Assembly: GCA_029747585.1 (NCBI GenBank)
Contig: JAPEVF010000164.1
Span: 1-64,000 of the forward strand
DNA length: 64,000 nucleotides
Origin: Pleurotus djamor
Lineage: Eukaryota > Basidiomycota > Agaricomycetes > Agaricales > Pleurotaceae
Direction: 5' to 3'
A program made the translations under genes and the position numbers. Within the stretch, counting starts at the first letter, position 1; every line of letters begins with the position of its first letter. Below, piece after piece: positions 45,361 to 56,815 of this stretch. The notes under the pieces were generated by a model that saw only the letters and a program-made list of their open reading frames with translations, did no database searches and was not told the origin of the DNA.

Positions 45361-47340
45361 TGACGTCACAGAGTATCACGTTTAGCGCCCATCCGAAATT
45401 ATTCTTTCCTCTGACCTTGTTTGCAACTTTTCCCTGTCATCCAACGTCAACGACTTCTACCGAATGACCTACACCGATGAACCATTAGTGCATTAGTACT
45501 TAGTCTCCACCAGCTCGTCAAGAAACTCGCCTGGCCCACTCAATACGCACCGAAAATATGGTACATCGAATCAAAGCTCTTGTCGACGGTGGCGGAAAGG
45601 GGGGCAATAGCTGTGGGGCCGCAGGAGATGGGGCAATGAACATGGAATCCGAGTACGCCGTGAGTACGCTTTTTTATCGGTTTTTACCCATCGTCTTGAC
45701 TGAGACTTAGCCAGTGCCTTCACGACAACGTTTTCAATTCCGACGCATAATCCCTCTCTTCAGTGCCGGTACGTCTTCCTGATTTCCCCCAAGAAAACCA
45801 CAGCTCACCAGCTCGCCCTTTTGCTTAGCACATAGTTGCCCTCGAACTCGACTCAACCGAACATCCCCGCAACACAAAACGTACGCTCCGGATGTTGGAA
45901 TCGGCTCTTACACGTCAGCGCTTCAGCAGGAGGACCTCAGGAGAACGACGTAGAAAGTACCACCCGTGAGTATACTCTACGTCCCGGCTCAATTTCTCCC
46001 TACCCATCGCTGCGACTCATCTCGCCGACTATCCGTTTCCCCTAAAAGGTACCTGCTCGTGCACATACGTATACTCACATCCTCAAAAACCCTTCCAGGA
46101 CTGTCTGTAGAGTAATACTCCATCTGCTGACGCTGTCTGTGTCTTTACCCAGAGTATCCCTTCCGAAAATAGAGTAGGCCATGCCGCCTCTGGAGCACGG
46201 AGACCTTCTTCACTATGTGAAAGAAGAACGGCTCTCATGGATGACGTCCTTACCTCAACCGTGGGTACCTTCCTCTGCGATTCCCTCCTTCCTCTCGTCT
46301 CACTTAACCCCGCCCTCAGCATCCCCGCTTTACCTACATCTCTTCTCGCTGGAGCTCTTAGAGCAGACGAGCAAGGCATACAAGCGACTCGTCAATCATG
46401 TACTAGCAGTACCGATAGCGATTTTGGTGTTGACACTCCCTGGTACGTCGCTTCGTTCCCCTTTCTTCTCGTCTCCCACTCTGTGTTCTTCCCTCCGACC
46501 TCTCCAAACTTCATAAATTATGGTTTCCCTTTCGTCGGCTATTCTCAACCATTTATGTTCCATTCCGTTGCTCTCCTCCCTTTCGCCCGTTCTGCTTCAA
46601 ACCTCTCCAGCAGTACGACACTCATACTCATAAAATACCCTTCCCCCTCTCTACAGGCGTAACAAAGAGCTTACAGTGTCGCCCCCCTGGCTGTTTTCGG
46701 CCCGGTGTAACCTCGCTGCCGCCACATGCTCTCATCCGCTGTTGGATGACTGGTGGTGATGGAACTACGACCTCACTGTCGTTCGCGTGTGCATCCGCCG
46801 ACGCCAGCCTCCGCGAGACCTACTGCCAACAACCGACTTCGACACAAATCAAATACTATCAATGTCATCATTGTACGTACCGTCGTTTCGCGTCTTGTCA
46901 ATGCTAGCGTTGACGCCGCTCGTTCTCTAGTTCTACTCTCTCAACCACAGAGCATATCAGTGGTCAAACGATCCTTGTTTAAATTTGGTGCTATGCTACT
47001 TACTTCGATGCTAGCCGGACTAGGAGATGGTTGTAAAGTAGCTCGGTATTCCTCCCCGGTTTCGCTCATGTTGTCCTGTTCGTACGTGCGATGCTATGAA
47101 GTAACAATGGACAGTTACCGCCCCAACGCTCTGATAAGATGGACACTTACTTTCGTTATCGCATGTTTCTTGCCTCCCGCTCAGTGTTCCTTTCTTTTTC
47201 GTTTCTTGTTTCTCGCGTTTCGCTTCTCCCCTGCTCCCCAGTGCTCGCTTTGGTGTGCTCCTTCCCCTTCTCTCCTCTCAGTTTTGGATTCTCATTTCGC
47301 GGCTCGTGTTTCTCATTCCTCATTTCCTTCTAGATGACTC
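45361..47340 (+). repeat. Dispersed module copy A
   Basis: Copy A starts with TGACGTCA (45361-45368) and TTTAGCGC (45381-45388). It then has a GAGTACGCCGTGAGTACG site (about 45650) and a block at about 46690-47340. That block includes ACGACCTCACTGTCG, GTACGTACCGTCGTTTCGCG, GATGCTAGCCGGACTAG and CTGATAAGATGGACACTTAC. It ends in a pyrimidine-rich tract (TCTCATTTCGCGGCTCGTG). The same order is seen in copies B and C. Splice-like donors recur, so this could be a decayed intron-containing gene family or a non-coding element. Confidence 0.78.
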
Positions 47341-47642
47341 GTGATAGTGTCTGTCATCCGCTAACGCCAGACTCTGCGGGACATAACCGCCTTTGAGACA
47401 AATCAAACACCTCCAATTGGCACACGCAGAGACGTTGCCAAAAGATACATTCTTCTTTTCGGACACTATGCAGCTCGTGTTGATTCATAGACAAGTTGAG
47501 AACGAAGTCATCCCATCAAGATCATTGTCCTCATAGCGGTCGCCCTATATAGTTCTCAAATAGTTCCTTCACAATTCGCGTGTCCTGTCCTGTAAATCAA
47601 GGAAGGGCGCATTTACACTCTCCGCTGGAGTATCATTGAATC

Positions 47643-48614
47643 CTAGACGCATGTCGAATGGTGTTTGCGTGAATATTCAACTCCAGAAACTTGAATGAAG
47701 AAACTAAGACCCACATTTTCTGTTACCGATAATACCCATGCATTCAACGCCTTATGAAACTCCTCAACCATGGAGTGCATATTGTGACTCAAGCAGCCCG
47801 CGCAGCCTATGGACAAGCCCTTCATTGGATTGGACATGGCTTCTTGGAGGCCCCGAAGCGGCGCACCCGTGGTGAGCTGCTGGGCCACTTGCGTTACATA
47901 TGCAGCCCATGTAGCCGGCTCGTACACACGACTCCCGCTGTGAATGGGCTTCAAGCAGTTATGATGCACACAACGAAAATGGTCAATGTTGGTCCCGAAG
48001 GTGTTGTAGTTCAACTCTTTCTGGCTCAACTTCTGACGGATTCGGAGGTGGTAATCCAGTAACCCCCAGAATGCCGTCAAACCAACACCGTCGAGAGTGA
48101 CTTCCCGCGATTGACTTATCAATTCATCAACAGTGTAGTAGAGGGAGGCTTCTGCGACTTTCTGAGCGAGAATATGCCAGTCGTGACGGCACGCAACCCC
48201 CAAGGTCCAAACAGGGCTGTTACGTATACGCTCGCCGCAATTGGAAATGTAATCTGCCTCCAAAGAGTGCATGACTGCGTCGAGGCAGTATTTATCTGCC
48301 ACGGGTATCAACAGCCCCAGCTTCTGCAGATCAATCTTTGGATTATCTCCGGGATAGCAAAACCGTAAAATGAGATCAAGGACATCGGATGACTCCTCGA
48401 ACGGAATGACTGGGATGGATTCTGTCATGGTTGGGTCGTGGGTGGGACAGGGATTCGGAAGCTCGAGCATAGTCTCGAATACGGGAGACGAGAGCAACAG
48501 AATTGCTTTGAAGACTCGGAAATCAACATTGTCAGCGGACCGAAGGATGATGTCGGCTTTGGGGTTGTCGAATGGATGAGAGGCTGCGGTAGGAGAGTCA
48601 GTTGGGGAGGACAT
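47643..48614 (-). CDS. BTB/POZ domain protein, paralogue 1
   Basis: This is a 323-residue single-exon frame on the minus strand. The BTB fold starts at about residue 17: ADIILRSADNVDFRVFKAIL, then SSPVFETMLELP, an acidic/Pro insertion, VLDLILRFCYPGDNP, LLIPVADKYCLDAVMHSLE. BTB domains mediate dimerisation and often Cullin-3 binding; in agarics this short BTB-only type is multicopy and of unknown target. After the domain come ACRHDWHILAQKVAEASLYYTVDELI and a Cys-containing C-terminal part (IGCAGCLSHNMHSMVEEFHKALN). About half of its residues match the gene at 59384-60301 by eye. The start MSSPTDSP is preceded by a TATA element at about 48699-48710. Confidence 0.88.
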   Translation of the reverse strand: MSSPTDSPTAASHPFDNPKADIILRSADNVDFRVFKAILLLSSPVFETMLELPNPCPTHDPTMTESIPVIPFEESSDVLDLILRFCYPGDNPKIDLQKLGLLIPVADKYCLDAVMHSLEADYISNCGERIRNSPVWTLGVACRHDWHILAQKVAEASLYYTVDELISQSREVTLDGVGLTAFWGLLDYHLRIRQKLSQKELNYNTFGTNIDHFRCVHHNCLKPIHSGSRVYEPATWAAYVTQVAQQLTTGAPLRGLQEAMSNPMKGLSIGCAGCLSHNMHSMVEEFHKALNAWVLSVTENVGLSFFIQVSGVEYSRKHHSTCV

Positions 48615-49617
48615 GTTTGTAGCGTGAAGACTGTGGAAATTCAGTGAGTGTAAGACAGGGATGAATGGGCTGATACTTTTGCCTGGTACTTTGAGTACTT
48701 ATATATATATCAACGTGTTCTGATTCTCGCGTTGCACAGCTGGACATGAGGATCAACCACGGTGAAATTGGAACACTATTGGAATGCCTGCAACGCATGA
48801 GAAGGCTGAGGACTGCACAGTACTGAGCAATGAAGGAGCTTCTTGAGTTGCGCAAGATGACATGGGTCATCATCGAAGAAAATTGTAGAGTGAATCTAGT
48901 GCCGTTTGACGATAGCGATTAGATTTAGATTGAAGAGGCTGCGCAACAGGTCGTTTGCTTATCCGACTTGATTTCCATATAGTCATGGATAGACTAAGGC
49001 TCTCACAGGTCCTACATTCACGCGCACGTTCCGGAGTGGTTGGGTTTCCACCTTTCAATGTTTCAACCGCCGATGCAAGCACCTACCACCGAAGATAAGT
49101 TAGTTTCTGGCTTTCGAAAGCAAATCCACACGAAACTCAAGCTCACCGCCGTTGGTTCTCTCCAGAACCGTCCTCTGCCAATGAGATGAAGCCTTGGGTA
49201 ATCTCATCCACGATGAGACGGTCCGCAAGCAGTTTGTCCTTGCTATCTGAGGCAGTGGTTCGGTGTTCGTAGCGTTCATTTGGTACACATATCGAGGCAA
49301 GACTTGGGAGACGACGAAGAGACGCGTCATTACGGACACATGGAGGATTTATAGGAGCTAGGAGCGCGACCTGATCGCCTCGGCTCACATTATTCTTCCC
49401 CGCTGCTTCTCTGTAAGTCTCAGCTTGAAGTGTCTCCCTTATATATTTGTGATACTAGCTCGCGTCTATCACTAGCCTATGACCGAGCAAGTCAAGAAAC
49501 CTCAGTGCATTATTGTCTAGTCTACAAGCCCCTGCGAGCCTCCTATGCCCGCACATTGCCAAGATGCCAAGGCCGGCACTTCATTGTCCGTTCATCGCAA
49601 GTTCATCAACATCCACC
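48615..49617. promoter_or_regulatory. Divergent intergenic region between BTB and F-box genes
   Basis: About 1 kb holds the promoters of both genes, which point away from each other. On the minus strand a TATATATATAAGTACT element (about 48695-48710) lies roughly 85-95 bases upstream of the BTB ATG. No further gene was recognised. Confidence 0.45.
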
Positions 49618-50762
49618 ATGTCCACCACCGCCTTTGATAAACGAGAGGCATCAGCTTCAACGCTGGATATGCAGCACCCGGACTCGACTCGCCGAATCCC
49701 AGACCTCCCAACAGAACTCTGGTCACTGATTCTGCTTGAGGTCGGGACATCCAATCGTTCCGTCCTCTTACCTTTCCTCCTTGTCTCCCGCGGGCTATTC
49801 CGTCTAGTCGTACCCATACTCTACGAGCACATCAATCTTAAAGTGATCCACCAACGAGACGGGCACGTTCTCCCTTCCCTCGCTGAAAGTTCGCAGATCC
49901 GCGACACTAAGCGATTCGAGCTCAGCATTATCCACACCCTCCTTGATACCACCTCATCAACTGTTCTCTCAAAGATGACGAGTCTGCAAAAGCTCAAATT
50001 GGGCATTGTTGGCATGGATAAGTCGCCTCTTACATCAATCGGCTCTACGAACCTTACCCATTTCACCTACATCGGCACGCCCCCTTTGGACGCCCTGCGA
50101 AATTTGATTGCAGTTCAACCGAGTCTCGTGTACTTGGAGCTACGATCCCCTGGTGCTCGTGCGTTAACAGTCCCTGAGAGTAGTCTGATGAATCTGCATA
50201 CCTTCATTGGTTCGCCCCAGCTATGGACTGCGCTGGTGCATGGTAGACACATCGAGCATCTGGGTGGGACCAGTGAACTTCGTAACATCCCAAGCACTCC
50301 GGACATCTACCTACACCTTCGTACGCTCAACATCATATGCGTGTCAGCGATAATCAGTCAAATATTTCCACATCTCAAGCGTATTGAGTATCTCTACATT
50401 ACGATGAGAGGATGGGAGGTGCGTCCGTTTTCACCGCCTTTTTTAGTATCCACTACAAATCCACTATGTACTTATATTCATCTATTTAGGAAGGAGATAT
50501 TCATCAACATCTACTCTCGATTCCTTCGACAACGCCACGCTACTTCAACCTTGACACACAATACACTCGTCCCCCCAATCACTCTGCCGACATGTTTAGA
50601 AAGTTCCCTCAGTTGTGTGCTGCTGACTATGGCGGTGTACTGGACGACTCGGCACCTCCGAAACAAGTTCAACGATACCTTAGAAATCAGACGCTCCCCA
50701 TACCCTTTGTGATAGCTCCGGTACGCACATGGGAGCATTGGTGGAATGGTTTGGGTCTGTAA
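49618..50762 (+). CDS. F-box domain protein
   Basis: This is a probable substrate adaptor of an SCF ubiquitin ligase. The F-box is at about residues 25-65: RIPDLPTELWSLILLEVG, then LPFLLVSRGLFRLVVPILYEH. Leucine-rich segments follow (SLQKLKLGIVGM, PSLVYLELRSPGARAL, LHLRTLNIICV, HLKRIEYLYITMRGWE). One intron is supported: exon 1 ends at 50418 and exon 2 runs 50490-50762. The splice keeps frame and gives a natural C-terminus ending VRTWEHWWNGLGL. Unspliced, the frame gives a less plausible end at 50712. I chose the ATG at 49618 (context CACCATGTCC) because residues before it look like leader sequence. In-frame ATGs at 49513 and 49564 remain possible. Confidence 0.82.
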
Positions 50763-50879
50763 TTGGTAATTGGTGAGCGCGATGGGTACTTTCCTAACAG
50801 GTAACTTGAAGAGACTTGGGTTGTAGTCGGAAACGAGCCCAAGTAGCATCGGTCAAGGGGTTCACGTCTTGCTCCATAC

Positions 50880-51768
50880 ACGTGCGTATTCATCGTTTTC
50901 TTCGTTATCATCATTGACCAAGACATTTCTCGTATATTAATTATCTACATATCTACTCTCAAATCGTACGGTACGTTGCCGTCGCTTCTCTCCGTTTTCA
51001 CGAAACTTGTGACTTATCTCATCTATTACAATCATCCGTCAGTCATTCAAGCCGGCATCGAGCATCACTATGCAGAGAGCTTTCACTCTGAGAAACGAGA
51101 GATAAGATATCAAAGTGAGATTCCCGAACGACATGGGACGCAAAGCTGAAAGATGCACTTTGTGAAGCACACTTGAAGACATACCTCGTGAGTCGTAGTA
51201 GACTGAAAAACACCTTTCAACTCCATCCACGCCGATCTCCACCCGCTTGCTTGCGGGAGGATGAATTCGTTGAGTTGAACGGTTAATAAATTACCGCTGC
51301 TTTATAATACTAGCCTACTCAGCCCCAGGAAGTGAGCGACCGAGGATACGATTGGTTTGGAAGCGGATGAACGTACCAAAGGTGGTTCGAGGTTCTCGAT
51401 GTGCTATGAACTGTGTAGGGCGGCGCGTTTCGGTACCACATTGACGGTAGCCGGCAGTTATTCAAAGGCATGTCAATTTCATTGATATGCGGGACGGTCC
51501 ACAAGCTAAAGCGCTGGGGATAGAGTAACTGGAGAGCAATTTCGAGCGAGCCTGTGTCTAAAGTGAAGAAAAGAACATGAGTCGACAAGGATGATGATGC
51601 ACATCATGCAACCAAAGCTGAGCGCTTGAGCGCTGAGCGTAGATCGGAGACCACAAACGCTGCCGCCAAGCAGAAGCCACTCGTGAGTGCAGCTTTCAGG
51701 CGACGGGATACTGACTTAATGTTGACAGTGTCAAGCCATGCTTGAGCCATGCTCAGGTTGTCCATGGA
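50880..51768. repeat. Upstream part of module copy B
   Basis: This matches 43.8-45.0 kb in several blocks. They include TCTACTCTCAAATCG near 50955 (43809 in the other copy), the ATCGAGCATCACTATGCA stretch at 51057 and the AATTCGTTGA block at 51262. Identity is moderate with indels. Confidence 0.7.
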
Positions 51769-54700
51769 TGACGTCATTGACTGAAGACGTGTTTAGCGCC
51801 CATCGGACATTCTTTCCTCCGGGTTTGCTCCGGCACAACTCCGGCTTTCCTCTTCCCTTCTTTGCAGCTTCTTCCGCTTCCTCTCCAAGTGCTCCTTCAA
51901 CGGCTGGGCGATCGACAACATGTTACACTCGACCTCGAAACAGACCTACGCAGACGCTCGGGCTCACTGAATATCCAGCTCTCTCCGCGGCCTCAAGGTG
52001 GGCTTGTCTGACTTGTGTCTGACGCACAGGCATTGAAAGCCTGGCGTATCGCGTCAGAGTCTTCACCGACGACCACGATGGGGGGAGGATCGAGTTGCAG
52101 GAACAGAAAGAGAAAGGGAAATACTGTGAGTACACTTTTCCATCCGTTTTTACTCACCGTCTTGACTCGAATTCTTTTAGCAGTTTCGTGCCAACGTTGC
52201 CAGTAACACGCTCAGAGCATTTATTGACATCCGTTCACCCTACCTCCATCGTTGAAAAGGTGCTCTCCGTTACTCATGGCACTTCCAGTACGCCGAAAAC
52301 ATCGGATGAGGTAGGTGCGTCTTCCAGCTTCCCTCTCCACCTACCACGTCTCAAGGGTCTCATCACATTCCAGCTCGCCCTCGTATCCTCCTGGGTATAA
52401 CCGGCAACACGGCAACGATCAGGATTAAAAGATCCCTCGCGCTCGACCATGCATACAAACGACAAACGCCGGAGCCAATACCTTGCTTGCTGACCGTGAA
52501 GGATCTAATCTCACAATCGACTGGGCATGATTAGCAGGCGGAGGAGGGGGAGGAGGGATCATCGTGTCGATTCTCACCGTAGGACACTCGGCGTCATTCC
52601 CGGGCCGCTATACCACTGGTAACAGGAGCTCGGCGAGATCTTTGCTCTCGGCATTGGGTGCGTATCCTCTTCGATTCCTTTCCCCCCCTCAGCTCACTTA
52701 CCACCACTCTTCTACCCTCTTTGAAGACGTCTCAACGTCGCTCGGAATCCAGACGGCCCCTGTACTTCCCCTGCTGATGCTCTTGAATTCATGGATTCAT
52801 GGTTCGTCCTCCTACCCCCTCTTTCCTCCGCGTCACCCGCCCCATGTCGTCCTCCCTCCAACACCCCAATTACCCCAAGATCGTACTCAGCCCTGCGCTT
52901 TCCGCCTTCGCACTTCTCTGCCTCATATCCCATTCTTCTGCCCACGTCCGTATCCGCTCTGTCTTCGCCACTCATGCTCATGATACTCTATCCCCACAGG
53001 CATCATCAACAGCCTCGTGCATCTCCCCTGGGTATTACGGGTCGTGTCTGGTCGCGTCGCGTTTGTGTCGCCGCTGCCCTACCGTGTGTCGAGAATATCA
53101 ATGTATGCTCTCTTCCGCCATCCGATGACTGGAGGTACGACCTCACTGTCGCTGCGACGCGTGTCATTCGCCGATGTGCCAGCCTCTATGAGACCGTCAA
53201 ACCGCAAGACACTTCAACGCCAATCAATTGCCCACCGTAGATCTCTGGTCTGCCAGACACTGGTTGCTTTCCGTCGTCGACGGATCCGGGTAACGTGGTT
53301 CGTCCATCTCTGCTCTCCTCTACCTTCCCTTCCCCCAATTGTCCTCTAAACGTCGTCATGTCTTCCTTGACCTCTTCTGTGCTGCCGTCGTGATGCACAT
53401 GCTAACGAGATATCTTTTACAGTCCTGCATACACGACGCAGCCTATCGACTACTTGTCCGCGTGAGCTTGACTCTAAGACTCCGTCGGCGCTGCTGTCGA
53501 GGTTTTTGTAACCCTTCGATGCGGCTGAACGACGTCTGTCCTTGTACCGTCAGCATCGATGCCACGAGGAGCGTTGGACTTGGAAGGGTGCGTCAACCTC
53601 AGATCCCCTCGTGCCTATTGGCTTACGTCTCCCAGGAAGCTGGTATCGCCCACTGACCTCCATGAACAGTTTTGTCGATCGACCGTACCATCAACATCAT
53701 TGTACGTACCGTCGTTTCGTATCCTGTCGATGCCAGCGTTGACACCGCTCGTTCTCTAGTTCTACCTTCTTGAGCGGAGAGCACACCGTCGGTCAAACGG
53801 CTACTATATGCTCTCGGTTGCCTTTTTGGTTCTCGTTACTTACGTTGATGCTACCCAGACTACTCTAGTGGATGGTTGTAGAGTAGTTTCGTATTCCTCC
53901 CCGGTGTTGCTCACGTTGTACTGTTTAAGATTTGTACCCGCGATGCTATCCTCGTCGAGTACCAATGTTCTTCGCCGAGTTGTGTGTATGATGGACAGTT
54001 ACTAGTTACTAGTTACCACCCGAACGCTCTGATAAGTGATGGACACTTACTTACCTTCGTTATTTCTTACTTCTTCTTTCCTTCTTTCATCATGCATGAC
54101 GCAACGAATCAACTACTTGCTCGCTTAGGTTCTGTAACCCTTCGATGCGGTAAGACGACGTCTGTCCTCGTGCCGTCACGATACCATGAAGACCGTTGGA
54201 AGGTGCGTCAACCTCAGATCCCTCGTGCTTGTTGGCTTACTTCTCCCAGGAAACAACTTCGTCGGTCGACCGTACCATAGCGTACCATCAACATCATCAT
54301 ACGTACCGTCATTTCGCACCTCATCGATGCCAGCATTGACGCCGCTCGCTTTCTAGAGTAGTTCTCCCCTCTTGAGCGGAGAGCACATTGTCAGTCAAAC
54401 GATCCTTGTTTAACCTTGGCGTTTTGTAGAGTATGCTCTCGGCAGCTTTTCTTGTTCTCGGTACTTACTTCGATGCTACCCGGACTAGTACTCTAGAAGA
54501 CGGTGGTTTGGTATTCTTCCCCGCTTTCGCTCACGTTTTGCTGTTTGAAATTTGTACCCGCGATGCTATCCTCGTCGAGTACCAATGTTCTTCTCCGATT
54601 TGTGTGTACTCCAGAATATGATGGACAATAACTAGTTACCGCCCGAACGCTCTAATAAGATGGACACTTAATTACCTTTAATATCACTTGCTTCTTGCCT

Positions 54701-55045
54701 CTCGCTCAGTGTTCATTGACTTGTTTCTTGTTTCTCCTCGCTTCGTCTGTCTCGCGTTTCATTTGTTATTTCTCTTCTCTGTTTTCTGCTTTTCCATTCA
54801 ATTTCCATTTCTCANTTTTTTATTTTCTATTTCTCTCCTCTCCCTTCGTGTTTTTCAACCCTCGCTGAAGCGTCTAGGTCGGACGCGTCGAGGCTTGATG
54901 GACTACCAGAGCCGTCTGATGAGATGCAGACGCATCCACCGCGGAACGGGTCGATGCTCGCTTCGGTGTTCTTCTGTCTCTCCTCTCAGTTTTGGCTCCT
55001 CATTTCGCGGCTCGTGTCTCTCGTTCCTCATTCCTTTCAGGAAAC
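51769..55045 (+). repeat. Dispersed module copy B (longest)
   Basis: Copy B starts with TGACGTCA (51769-51776) and TTTAGCGC (51792-51799). The donor-like ATACTGTGAGTACAC is at about 52125. It continues through TTGAATTCATGG (about 52782), ACGACCTCACTGTCG (53133-53150) and TTTTACAGTCCTGCATACAC (about 53417). It ends in the pyrimidine tract that closes with TTTTGGCTCCTCATTTCGC (about 54990). It carries an internal tandem duplication (53508-54132 and 54133-54740). An N lies at 54815. No intact open frame is present. Confidence 0.78.
53508..54740 (+). repeat. Two tandem units of about 620 bp inside copy B
   Basis: Both units begin GTAACCCTTCGATGCGG (53508 and 54133). They then contain GGTGCGTCAACCTCAGATCC, CATCAACATCAT near the GTACGTACCGTC-like part, GAGCGGAGAGCACA, and the shared TATCCTCGTCGAGTACCAAT. 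They end before the CTGATAAG/CTAATAAGATGG part. Copies A and C have one unit only. Confidence 0.85.
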
Positions 55046-55106
55046 ATCGATCAACCGGACCCCGAGCTCGTTCTAAAGGAAAAGGGACGGAGAAATATAA
55101 AATTAC

Positions 55107-56815
55107 TTAATTTCCATTCTCTTCGTCTTCCTCATCTTCATACTCGCCCTCTTCGCTTTCTGTTTCTTCCTCCTCAGTATCTGGATAGTAATCCCTCTCA
55201 TACCCTACCTTTGTGTACCGCTCGAGTTCCCGAAGTTGTGGTTTCTGAATGTCGCAATCTTGGATATCAACGCTTCGTATCGGTTTCCCATGTTCTTTTC
55301 GGATCCTACAGAGAGAAATAAGTAAAGAACATCCAATCATCATATTTCGCTCTCCATTCAGTTTCCACTCGAATGGTCAACAGGTCCAGGTTATTGAAAT
55401 CGGCACTTGTGATGTTGGGCGAGGATGGTTCAGGTCCAACGAGTAGGCGCAGTATTTCCACTCGGTCGGTGTGAACACTTCTGAGATGAACTAGGAAGGG
55501 AAGGAGTTTCGACCAAGCTTGACCTTCCTCATCATCCATACTCCCCCAGAAGCGTAGATTGTGGATTGCGCCGAGGGGAAGTGATGTTACGATGTTGTCC
55601 TCCCTTCTCAGCGGGCTTGGAAAGTCCATTATCCGTAGTTGGAATTGGTCGGTGGACGCGTTGGTACCAACAGTCAGTGTATAGTCGTCATCCGTGAATG
55701 CCGCCATAACAACTCTCACGTCCAGAGATGAATCCGGTGGGAAGCGAGTGGAGATGAACCGACGAAGATGAGAAATATTTTCCTGGATCTTGCGGGTATC
55801 ACCACATCCCTGAAATTCGATGTCGACATTGGCGGTGTCCGGAATCTGGAGGTAGCTCAGTAGTTTTGATTCTTGTAGGTATTTGAGTTTCAACTTGATC
55901 GTCCGCAGCCCGAGAAGGGGTATTGCTATGGGGAGGGGTGGCGTAAGCGAAATGGGATGGTCGGACGAGATCTTGCCAATCGTAACATTTTCCAGCAAAG
56001 GCGCGTTACGGAGTAGCTGGATGACCCATGGTATGGATAGGAACCTTCCTTCACTGCTCACATCGATGGTGAGATGTCTCAAGGAAGGGAGGTACGGCGT
56101 GCTGATTGGCAGGATTCTCAGGAGCGTCATCGACCGGACGGCGGTTAAGTCCTTCCAAAATGATGTCATGATCCAAGGTATCATACTGTCCTCATCGCCA
56201 TCCCGTCCCACGTCGACCTGGATCGAGAGTTTTTGTAGGAGAGGAGCACTAGGGCTGCCATCCTTCTGAAAGAATTGGGCAGCCATTCGTGACGTATCAT
56301 ATCCAGGCCCACGTATACGCAGCTCCTCGAACCTGTATGTCTCTCTGGCCAAGAGACGCATAGGATGCCGTTGTTCAAATCCATAGAAGTGATACGCATC
56401 GCACTCAACGGTAAGAGGTTCCTTCTTTGAATGTACAAGCGACCGGGAAATCGAGTTAGGGTCCTCAAAGGAGATGTGGGACCAGACCTGCGGCGTACTC
56501 AAGGCGATATCCCTCCACGCAGTACAGACAAGGATGATCGCGGATGGGGTATGGTTGAATATCTCGCGTAGCGTTCGGCACGCGATGAAAATTTCTGCAA
56601 TGATTTCGTTCGGGAGCTTGGAGATCGCAGCGAAGGTGTTCCGACGCGTACGCAGCGCGCAAACGATTTTCATGTGTTTAGCGATCTTCTTGTCAATCGC
56701 GCATTGATCGTTGAGGTCGGGATATATTCTAGCCTGGCAAAATGTTCAAGTAGCTGAGCCAACGAAACGACGAGAAGGATAAGGACAAATACTGGTTTGT
56801 TGAAGCACATACCAT
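55107..56815 (-). CDS. F-box domain protein with acidic C-terminal tail
   Basis: This is a probable SCF adaptor. The main exon (56673-55306 region) opens with the agaric-type N-terminal helix ending ALRTRRN and then the F-box ISKLPNEIIAEIFIACRTL...ILVCTAWRDIALSTPQVWSHI. LRR-like strands follow (LPSLRHLTIDVSSEGR, LLENVTIGKIS, LLGLRTIKLKLKYL). Upstream, a one-codon first exon is plausible: ATG at 56813-56815 followed by GTATGT, with an acceptor before GCTAGAATATATCCC, giving MARIYPDLNDQ in frame. At the 3' end the frame stops at 55306 unless a short intron is removed. The next frame gives KPIRSVDIQDCDIQKPQL and an acidic tail to 55107, which looks like the usual family C-terminus. The exact 3' junction is uncertain. 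Confidence 0.75.

Noticed and set aside
40430..55045. Several 100-200 codon frames inside module copies (for example 46753-47337, 52564-52983)
   Set aside because: They are not preserved between copies A, B and C, so they are unlikely to encode proteins now.
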